Assembly (NCBI GenBank): GCA_958510825.1
Contig: OY294046.1
Location: 2,356,001-2,420,000 of the forward strand
Source of the DNA: Brachypterus glaber
Lineage: Eukaryota > Arthropoda > Insecta > Coleoptera > Kateretidae
DNA length: 64,000 nucleotides
Direction: 5' to 3'
The position numbers and the translations under genes are program-made. The notes below the pieces were generated by a model that did no database searches, was not told the origin of the DNA, and saw only the letters and a list, made by a program, of their open reading frames with translations. The first letter of the stretch is position 1, and each line of letters begins with the position of its first letter. This document shows positions 1-9,700 of the stretch, one piece after another.

Positions 1-604
1 AGGTATATTAATATTTTTTAATTGTTAAGGATATTGTTTATAATAATTTTGGTTATATTTATGTATATTTTTTTCAGGATATAAGTGTTTTTTATTTATA
101 ATGTTATTATTTTATGTTTTTTTTTTTTTTGATATGTTTTATAGGATATTTTCGTTGGTTATATTTTTTTCAGGTATTTATTTTTTTTACAGGTACAAAT
201 ACAATTTTAATCTACATCAGATTAAAATTATAGGATAGTTACATATTGTTTTATGCAAAAATACGCTAGGTATATTAACTGTAGGTTTTTGGAAGTTTAT
301 AGGCCTATAAACATAAACATTAAGGATAATATCCTTAATATAATAACATAGTATGTTTTTTAAGGTAGCATGGGGCGTGTAGAATAACCTGGGGTAGACT
401 AATACTAATATGTAAATATTATTTATTTCAGATATATCAGAAAGAAGGATTTAATTAAAGTTTTAATTTTTATGTATAATGTGTTATTTTATTTTTTAGA
501 TCTTTGAAGGACAACTTTTACAGACAGTGTAATCAGAACTTGTAAGGTTCCTTAAGGTAAAATTGACAGCTAGTAACAGTAAGTTTTTTTAAGGTTAAGG
601 TTTT

Positions 605-665
605 TTCTTTCCATTCAAGCCAAGCCAATTTCCCCCACCCGGGAAACGAACCCGGGTTGTTGGCA
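605..665 (-). repeat. Possible tRNA-derived SINE fragment
   Basis: Read on the minus strand this carries a box-B-like GGTTCGTTTCC followed by CGGGTGGGGGAAATTGGC, the usual look of the promoter end of a tRNA-derived SINE. No box A or tail could be placed, so the call is tentative. Confidence 0.3.
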
Positions 666-699
666 TAGTTTCCCCTAGGTTTAATTTAGTATATAGTTA

Positions 700-872
700 A
701 ATAGCCAAAATCCGCACCAATTCCCTTAAGGGGGAATGGATAGGCAGGGTTACACGAACAGGTAGTCAATATTAGCAAAAATTCCCTCAAGGGGGAATGG
801 ATAGGTAGGGTTACACGGACAGGTTGTCAATATCCGCAAAAATTCCCTCAAGGGGGAAAGGATATCCGCGAA
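700..872. repeat. 61-bp tandem repeat, about 2.5 copies
   Basis: The block TTCCCTNAAGGGGGAATGG starts at 721, again at 782 and again (truncated) at 843, giving an exact 61-bp period. Each unit contains a palindromic TTCCCTCAAGGGGGAA core followed by GGATAGGYAGGGTTACACG. A weaker unit start is visible before 721. No coding function is apparent. Confidence 0.8.
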
Positions 873-1251
873 CAAAAGACAAAGGAACAGACGGAAATTT
901 GAGGTGTTCTCTCTGGATGGTCGACTTTTTCCCATACACGCCAGGTATCTCGAAAGAGAGAGTAGTACCAACCCTGACATCGGTGAGACCGAACTTACAA
1001 AGTGGGCAGTTGTCATACAAGGGTTAGGTATATATAGTGTATGTTAAATTGTCGCCTGACGAGATTATACTCCACGTGTATAGGCCTACTGAGGGATCCT
1101 CAGAGGGGAACTGAGGTTTTCTCACTGGGGAACGGCACGTTAACCGTAACGCACCTAGTGCTTTACCTCCTGGGTGGTGTGGAAAAGAGCACAACTATTC
1201 TAGTTAGAGGTGGTAAGTGTAAAGAGTAAAAAAATGTCTATCTGTCTGTCT

Positions 1252-1300
1252 TTACATACCATAAGACAAAAAGATGGACTTTTTGTCTTATGGTATGTAA
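1252..1300. repeat. Perfect 22-bp hairpin
   Basis: Positions 1252-1273 are perfectly complementary to 1279-1300, with a 5-nt loop (ATGGA). The arm begins TTACATACCATAAGAC. It follows a short TCTGTCTGTC run. It could be a pre-miRNA-like stem or a collapsed inverted repeat; nothing in the sequence decides between these. Confidence 0.75.
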
Positions 1301-2442
1301 ACCTTATAATTATAAGTATGAATGTAATATCGGTTTTCAAAAATTCTTTCGCTAAGCAGATTGAATTTCTTTATAAATAATAGTATATTTCCAACCTAAT
1401 AAGAAAATTAAACATCATTATATCACCATAGAGTCCCTTTTCAAATTAAACATCAAAATTTTTAGGATTGGCAATGCATTTTACCGGGAAAACGCCATGA
1501 TTGAAACTCTCCTGCATAATACCATTTATGATTAAGCTTTCCTCTAGAGGAAATAAGGAAATAAACAACATTTCATTTTATGATATTGAACTTTTTGAAA
1601 TGCAATAGTTGATTATATTGACTCACCATATAGTCCGAAAAACGTATTGCAAATTAAATAAAGTGATTATTTTTCTTAAGCAAGGGACTTCCCTTATAGA
1701 AATTTACGGTAAAACCACTTTACCTAACGTTAGGAGAAAGTTTTGTCTGTATCGTTAAGGATCTATTACTAAAACAACGTTTATCTAACGTCATAAACCC
1801 AATATACTTATACTTTTGGACTTTTCAACCAAATATTTTTTTTTCAGTTTAGTCGGCGAGCTGGTGACCATTTATTCTTTTTTCAATTTTTTTTTTATAT
1901 ATTTGACCTACGCGTTTATTATACAGTTAATGTCGCGATAACCCGAATGTTCGATACTCCGAATGAGGCAGTAATCCGAACAATGAAATTCGGACTTCAA
2001 AGTACATGCATGTATGTTTCACTGTTCGGTTTACCGCATAATTCAGATTATCGAAAATTTACTTAATTTTGGTATCAAATTACAGGTACACTTGGAATTA
2101 AAAAAAAGTACTTCATCACTGGACCTGGAGGTACACCAAATTTTTAAAATTTTAGGTGTTTCAAGTGTTTTACGAGACAGGCAATGCTTGGTTTCATCCA
2201 GCGCCGTTCCCTGCATTAGATGGCTCATACCTTTTTTATGCACGCGCAATGTACGAGCTCTATTAACGCAAGATATGAAGCAAGTATTTTCGTAGGAACT
2301 AAGTTATTATGTTATATTAATATTAGACCTAAATGTTAGGTTACCAACGTTAGGAATCGGGACATATATTACAAATTATACATTACAACTACGTCGGGAT
2401 AACGTTCTTCTAATGTAAAATTTCTACTAGGGATATTTACAA

Positions 2443-2801
2443 AGACACAAGGGCGTAGATCTTTTTCTTCTATGGGGGGGGGGTAATACCCAGGGCCGGC
2501 CTTTCAAGCCTCAAATTTGGCGCCCCTAGCCAAAGAAAAAACACCCTAAAATAAAGCTTTGTGCGCCTACAAAAAAAATTTCCCCCAAAAAATGCCATCA
2601 AGAAAAAAAGTTTTGTCCCTGACGGTTTCTACCAAACGTGGCGCCCCTAGAAAAAAAATGACGGCGCCCAAAAAAATACCCTAAGACAAAAGCTTTGTCC
2701 CTGACGGTTTCTACCAAACTTGGCGCCCTGCAAACAAAATTGGCGCCTATGGGGGGGGGTAATTACCCCCCATTACCCCCCTCATCTACGCCCTTGTGTC
2801 T
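2443..2801. mobile_element. MITE with 18-bp terminal inverted repeats
   Basis: The left end AGACACAAGGGCGTAGAT (2443-2460) is the exact reverse complement of 2784-2801. The interior has G-runs and C-runs at the two ends and a repeated block containing CCCTGACGGTTTCTACCAAA. The GGGCG-type end resembles some hAT MITEs, but no convincing 8-bp target duplication is visible. The TTTCTACTAGGG just to the left (about 2420-2433) is an end of the TAACGTTA-rich family I. Confidence 0.7.
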
Positions 2802-3088
2802 ATCAATATTTTTGATACATAATAGAACTGAAAACAAAACATTAATTCCGCAAAATTACTATGTATTTAAAACTGCAAAATTAAAAATTACTTTTTCTTA
2901 TGAAAGTGGGTCTAAAACACACTTGACATAACATTACATCTACCACAAACCCATCTCAAATACTTTACTTGTTTTTTGGTGCCACATTTCTTATATTTTT
3001 CTAACAAATAAAAAATATTTTTTTAACAAATGAAACGCAGTTTAAGGGCAAAATTCCTCATAAATAATCAATAATTTTAAAAACTTAC

Positions 3089-3256
3089 TAATTAGGAAAT
3101 CTACATTTCGGTATTTGGTCTCCTGCGAATCCAGCTTTGATGACACCAGTTCCCTAAAGAAAATATAATGAAAAAACTGTAAAATCTCAAATATAATGTG
3201 GTACATACATTGTCTATAACTACAGGTTGATTTACTATTACATCATATGCCTCCAT
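3089..3256 (-). CDS. Arp1: Arp1/centractin (actin-related protein 1), first two coding exons
   Basis: Arp1 forms the short actin-like filament of dynactin, the dynein adaptor complex in the cytoplasm. Two small minus-strand exons are seen. Exon 1 (3256-3209) starts at ATG and encodes MEAYDVIVNQPVVIDN, ending at donor GTATGT. Exon 2 (3153-3089) follows a TTTCTTTAG acceptor and encodes GTGVIKAGFAGDQIPK then CRFPN plus two bases of a Tyr codon, ending at GTAAGT. Together they match the conserved centractin N-terminus, including the actin-fold phosphate loop DNGTGVIKAGFAGD. Phases agree (48 nt, then 65 nt). The remaining exons (VGRPKH onwards) are not in this window and must lie to the left. The start codon is 486 bp from the divergent Bub3 start. 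A conventional actin is ruled out by the MEAYDV start and GDQIPK. Confidence 0.9.
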
Positions 3257-3742
3257 TTTATATAAAAATATTTATTTTCACGCCTTTTTTACAATTTTCT
3301 AAACTACCATCAAAAAAACGTCAAACGTCAACGTCAATGAATCACCACTTCTTCTTCTTCTTCTTCTTATTGCTTATGGCCTTTTTACTAGGATGATAGG
3401 CCATTATTTTGTCTTCACAGTTCAGAATATTTAACGCTAGGTTTTAACAATTGTTGCATAGATATTACCAAAATTGGTGTGGCTTATAGAAATACTGCTG
3501 TGCAAAGTAATAATTATTTTGATGCTGTGTGACTCAGGCTGTGTCCAAGTTGGCATAGTCCGGGTCTGAAAGTAAAGAACTCATACACTATTAATGCTGG
3601 CTAATTAACCGTAAGGAAAGGGCAAATTTGAGTAAAAAAGAAGAAGAAGTGGTCAAAAGAAGAGGTTAAAAAAGTTTAGACGGTTTGTTAAAAAGTTATA
3701 AACAATTAATTAAAAACGTAAATATTCCATAGAAATATCGCA
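3257..3742. promoter_or_regulatory. Divergent intergenic region, Arp1 and Bub3 promoters
   Basis: Only 486 bp separate the start codons of Arp1 (minus) and Bub3 (plus), so both promoters must lie here. A (CTT)n run at about 3348-3369 is followed by GGCCTTTTTACTAGG. An inverted AAGAAGAAGAAGTGGT sits at about 3637-3652. The paired ends suggest an insertion between them. No TATA box is obvious. Confidence 0.6.
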
Positions 3743-6700
3743 ATGAAGTCTCAGACTGAGTACAAACTAAAATTTGCCCCAGAAGACGCTATATCTGCGG
3801 TAAAATTTGGGCCCCATACAAATCAGTTTCTGTTAGTGAGTTCCTGGGACAGTTCGGTGAGGTTGTACGATGTTACAGCAAATACTTTACGACACAGATA
3901 TCTACACGAAGCTCCCGTTTTGGACTGCTGTTTTTCCGTAAGCTTAAGATTGTGTACATTTACATTTTTGGCAACAATTTTTGAACGCTGTGACCTAAAG
4001 ACTTTAAATTTGGGTCAGAAATTCAAAAGTCCAAACGAGACTTCTACCAAATTTAATGTCTTTGTTGAAGGTGTTCAGAAGTTATTATTTTTTTTGAATT
4101 TTTTATTTTTTGGCCTTAACTTTTGAATTCTTGGACCTTAAGACTTCAAATTTGGTTTGAAAATTACTTTTATCAATATCAAGATTTCCAAATTTAATGT
4201 CTCTAGGTTAAGGTGATCAAAAGTTATTGAGAAAATATTTAAAATATATTGGTTATATTTTTTGCAATAACTTTTGAATATACTGACATAAGGACTTCAA
4301 ATTTGTTTTGTAAGTTACTTGAATCTTTAACAAGACTTATACTAAATTTAGTACATTTAGGTTGTAGCATTTAAAAGTTATTACAAAGAAAAAAAAAAGA
4401 AGTTATCCCACTTTGATTTGCACAAAAATGGGAAGAAAGGTTTAATTAATTGTAATTTGTACTAAAAATTATTTAAGTTATTTTAAAAATATTTACCAAA
4501 ATAAAAGCGTACAAAAGTTTTTATCCATGGCCGTGATTAATAGGCCTATTAATCACGGGTCTGTAAAAATAAACCGTTTAAACTTTAAAACGGCCGTGGA
4601 TAAAGTATAGTATTCTACTTGCATATAATAGCTAAAAATCAATGAGGGTGAATTTTGAGACACGAGCCGATAGGCGAGTGGCCTAATCACCTGAATTATA
4701 CACTCATATACACTATTTTCTTTTATATTTTTTTACTAAATTACATAAAATTTCAGGATGCTATACATTTTTACAGTGGAGGATTGGACAACACACTTAA
4801 ATCGTTTGATTTCAACACAAGTATAGGTAAAATTTTAAATAAATAAAATAAATCATAAAAAATCATACGTTTCCCTACATTTTTTTACTTTTTACAGAAA
4901 AAAATCGACAAAATATTTGTACACCTGCGAGATTTGCGCCATTTTTTTAAAAGATTTTTAAAAGACTTCTAAAAATTTGTACATGAACTTATTTATGGTT
5001 CACCCTTCATTTTTTTTTTTTGAAATTGTTATTTTTTTACTTTTTTTCAAAAAACATAAAAACAAAATTTTTTTGAAATTGTTAATTTTTTTTTCACTTT
5101 TTTTGAAAAAACATAAAAACAAAAATGTACAAATTGTTTTTTTTAACAAATTTTTTGAATTTTTTTTTTAAACAATTTTTTTTTTAACAAAAAAAAATTT
5201 TTTTTAGACAAAAATTTTTTGATTTTTTTTTTAAACAAAATTTTTTTGAAATTATTTTTTTTTTGACTTTTTTTCAAAAAACATAAAAAACAAAAATGTA
5301 CCCCCACTCCCACCCTGATTTTTACCCAAAAGAATCCCAAGTCATTAACTCAAGTTATTATGGTAATTTTTTTTTTAAATAAAAGGCAGAGTAAAGGTCC
5401 TTTTCCCAATTATATTAATTAAAACCTGACCGCGGTTTCGAGCCTTTATATACCTATTTTTATATTTTTTTTATATTTTTTTTTTACTTCGTTTTCAATT
5501 TTTTTTTTCTGAAAAATCCCAATTCTTGGACAGACAGACTGACAGACATTTTTTTTTTAGGAAATTAACTTTTTACAAGCTCATAATGTAATGGGAGGCA
5601 CAGTGTAGTGGGCTAGCGCGTGTACATAGCAAGCCGACTAGCGTGAGTTCGATTCTCACTGGCGCCGATTTGCCTTTTTCAGTTAATTAATAATTTGGCA
5701 AAGGCGATAAGTGGCACCCTATAAACTGGTTTGAAAGTCAGTATAAGCCGGTGGTTCCCTCTACTATTAGCCCACACAAGTCCTGGACTTGGGGGATGCC
5801 TAGGGAATGTTCAAGTATTACGTAACGCAAATTTTGATCATTTTGGACTTTTTGGACCAGTTTTTTTGTTGTGCCTGGGGCAAAGCTTTTTTTTAAGTAA
5901 TCAAAATTTCCTGCTGGGGGCCTTCTTTTAGTCATCAAAATTTTTTGCCAGCAAGGGGTGAATCACGTGATTCACCCCTTAATAATACTATGGGAATTCC
6001 ATGTATAAAATCTTCAAACCAACAAATATATATAATAATAATAATATTGAAAAGCTCAAATTTTTTGTCGAAAATCTTGGAAGTCTTAGAAAAATCTCCG
6101 AAGCCCGTGTACAAATATTTCATAGTGGTCACCCAAAGAACTTTTACGTCAAGAAGTAATTTCAGACCAATGTTTATGACGGTGTCATCTTTTTGTTTGT
6201 TTATTTACTAACAGAAACGCGATACAGCTTTGTGGTGTGAAATGTAGATGTCGCTAGTCGACTTTCAGGCTACCTAGTAGCGATGTTGCGTAGTTTCCAC
6301 CTTATCATGAATTCAAATCATTATACTTAAATTAAAAATGTAAAAAACTTTATGTGTATACTATAATTATGTTTAATAATATAGTATATTTAAATCTATT
6401 AAAATTAAACTACTAGTTCATATAAAACTCATACAGAACTAATGTTTCTTAAAATTTACAAAAAAATATCCAAAGTATATGTTTCCAATCGGCAACACTG
6501 TACCCCTGTCAGTCATTTTACGACATTAGACTGTGAGTTTACACATTCTTTCTCTCTTTTTACGCGTACTAAGTGTAAACAATAGTCACTCCCCACCAGC
6601 CCCTCACCGTAGTTGGTTCACGCTTCAAACAAAGCATACGGTAGATTTCATCATGTTCCTTCTTGAGGTAAAAGTTCTTTGTGGTCACCCCTTGATCCTC

Positions 6701-9700
6701 AGTTTTGGAGAAATGGCGATTTTCCCGTTAGATTAAACAGGGACAAAAATTCTACCAAAAAAAAAGGATAGAAGACACTCCCATTTCCACCCAACCAAAC
6801 AAATTCTGTATTTGTTCTTTGTTAAACAAATACAATATTTAATTGGCCGGGCGAAAAGTGTAACTATATTATTTTTATTAAAGAAATTACTGGCGCCATC
6901 TAAATTTTTGTAGAATTATCTTATTCTACAGATTCACATTAGCTATGTTCGTTCGTGCCGCTCAGTGCTACACTTTCCGGCCAACCAAATAAATACTCTA
7001 TTTGTTGTATGAAAAACAAATACAGTATTTATTTGGTTGGCTGGAAAGTGTAGCACAAATGAGATAGAGATAGGGTAGACGTCTTTTGTTTCATAATTCT
7101 AGTCTTAGAGAGCTCCATTAAAAGTTAATAAAACTTTTATTGTAGAAAACGTCGTCGGGACGCACAACAACGCTATCAGATGCGTGGAATACTGCGCGGA
7201 ATTTAACTGCATCCTGACCGGAAGTTGGGACCAACAGGTGAAAGTGTGGGACCCCAGGGCTCCCACATGCACGGGCACCCACAACCAAGGCAACAAAGTG
7301 TTTGCCATGAATGTCTGTGGTGAAAAACTAGTGGTAAGATACAGATAGATATACTAAAATAACATTTTTTTTTTTTTCAAAAAACAAATCCTTTTTTGAA
7401 AAACAAAAAAAATTGAAAAAATTTTTTTTTTCAAAAAAAAAATTTAAAAAATCAATTTTTTTTATTTTTTCAACAAACGAAAAAAAAAAGGAAAAAAAAA
7501 TATTTTTTGAAAAAGTTAGTGTTTTAATTTTTTTTAAGTTTATCCCTTCATAAAACTTGATTTTTCCTGAAAATTTCAAGTCGATCGGATTATTCGTTCT
7601 TGAGTTATCGTGTTAACAAAAATCAGACATCAGACGGACGGACAGACAGGCGGACATTTTCAGAGTTTCTTATTTCTTCATGAAACGCATTTGTATCCAA
7701 GAATTTTTTGTCTAGGGCGATTTTGGAATATCGAAACTATCATATAATACTATTCTAGCGAAACTTTGAAAATATACGTCTGTCTGTCCGTCCGATGTCA
7801 CGTTTCTGTGGACGCGATAACTTAAGAACTATTAATTCGAAATTTTCAGGAAAACCCAAGTTCTATGAGGGGAATATGCCTATTGTTTTTGAAAATAATC
7901 CCCCCAAAAACAAAAAAGTTATGGGGGTTAAACTTTAAAAAAGATATAAAAAACTCAATTTTTTTTTTCAATTTGTCGCCTGCTGAATCCGAACAAGTTA
8001 GTTTTTTTTTGGGCTAGTATAACCCACCTCTAATAAAACCAAAAATTAAAAACGCGATAAAAAAAAATTCATCTTTAGAAAATTTAAAATTTGGGTTTTA
8101 ATGATTCGGAAAATGGTCAAAATTCTATTGGTGTAAACCACTTTCAAAGGAATTTTTTTTTGTTATCCGGCCTATATTCCATACCATGCTATATCTGTTT
8201 TATTTTTAATTTTAAATAATGTAAAAAAATACGTCTAACGTTTTCTAATGAACAGCTCATGTTTCTGTTTTAGGTGGGAACAGCAAACAGAAAGATCCTA
8301 GTTTGGGACATAAGGAACATGTCTTACGCCCTACAAAAACGGGATTCCAGCTTAAAATACCAAACCAGACTGATCCGTTGCTTCCCCAACAAACAGGGCT
8401 TCGTTCTGAGCAGCATCGAGGGGCGTGTGGCCGTGGAATACTTTGACACCAATCCGGAAGTGCAAAAGAAAAAATACGCGTTTAAATGTCATAGAATTAA
8501 AGAAGATGGTTTGGAGAAAATATTCCCTGTTAATGCTATAAGGTAACTTCATCCCCACCCCCTATCCCAAAAAAAAAACACCAGACCAATTAGGCTAATA
8601 GTTAATAAAAATAAAAGTCCTCCTGGAGGTAGTAGTGGAGGAAGTAAAAAATATGAAGAAAAGAATTTATTTTCTTCTTCTTCCTTTTTTTTTGGCCTTT
8701 TCTCAGTGAGGTAATTAGCCTGATCCCTCTTAGTTACTCAATTCACCAAGAGTGGTTCTTGTCTGGCTTTTCGCCATGCCCACTCCTGTTTTAAATATAT
8801 AAAATTTCCAGTCTTCTGTAAGACCTTTTTTTTCTTTTCCTTCTTTCCTTTTCGTGTTTACTGTTGGTTGTGTTAGCTGTTGCCAAGGCAGTTTTTTCTA
8901 ATTTGTAATTATATTTGCGCATGCGCTAGTATATAAAAAAATTCTGTACGTATAAAAACTTCTTCACGTGTTAGTTGCTTCCAAATCAAAATTTATCAGC
9001 ATTATAAATGATTAAAAAACATAAAATTCCTTTCTTACTCCAATATAATCACATGTTCGTCATTTTACTGCACATCATCCATACAATCACTATAAAATAT
9101 ATAAAATCGAATCCAGGGCATATCTAAGATAGCAAATAAATAAATAAATAACTATACCTACTAAAACACTTGATGCTAAAAAGTAAACGCGATTAACGGA
9201 TTATCTAATTCTTGCCAAAAGTACATGTTGCTCGTTTCACGGGTGGAAAGCAACTAAAGAATTTATTTTGTATTATATTATTCACAGCGCCTGCGCTGTA
9301 ATACGGTAGTTTCGAATTTTCAAAAAATTTCAAAAATCGTCCTAGGCAAAAAAATCTTGGATATAAATTTGTTTCATGAAAAAATTTTTTTTTCAAATGT
9401 CTGTCTGTCCGTCTGATGTCACGATAACTCAAAAAATAATAATTCGATCGACTTGAAATTTTCAGGAAAAATCAAGTTCTAAGTTCCCCCCAAAAACAAA
9501 AAGGTTATGGGGTTAAACTTTTAAAAAAATCGAAAACAGCTGAAAGAAAATTTCGGTTAACGTAACTTTTTTAGAAAAAAATACTTTTATTATAAGGATC
9601 AATTCTACCAACTTTAAAAATAATCCCCCAAACAAAAAAGTTATGGGGGGTTAAACTTAAAAAAAAAATAAAACTACCATTTAATAAAAAAATTCAATGT

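Larger units (their letters stand above)
1..3088. other. Repeat-rich non-coding stretch, probably Arp1 intron 2
   Basis: No coding exon is recognised on either strand. If the Arp1 exon ending at 3089 continues to the left, this is intron sequence on its minus strand. It holds a 61-bp tandem repeat, a perfect hairpin and a MITE (listed separately). AT-rich filler makes up the rest. Short open frames near 750-1230 and 2014-2295 fall over tandem repeats or have no recognisable similarity. Confidence 0.5.

Noticed and set aside
2014..2295. 93-codon plus-strand frame in the Arp1 flank
   Set aside because: No recognisable domain, and the opposite strand has an equal-size frame; probably chance or repeat.
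6533..6736. Open frame MSLHILSL..., recurring at 46235 and 58503
   Set aside because: It lies inside family G MITEs; it recurs because the element recurs, has no transposase motif and is lost in the deleted copy.
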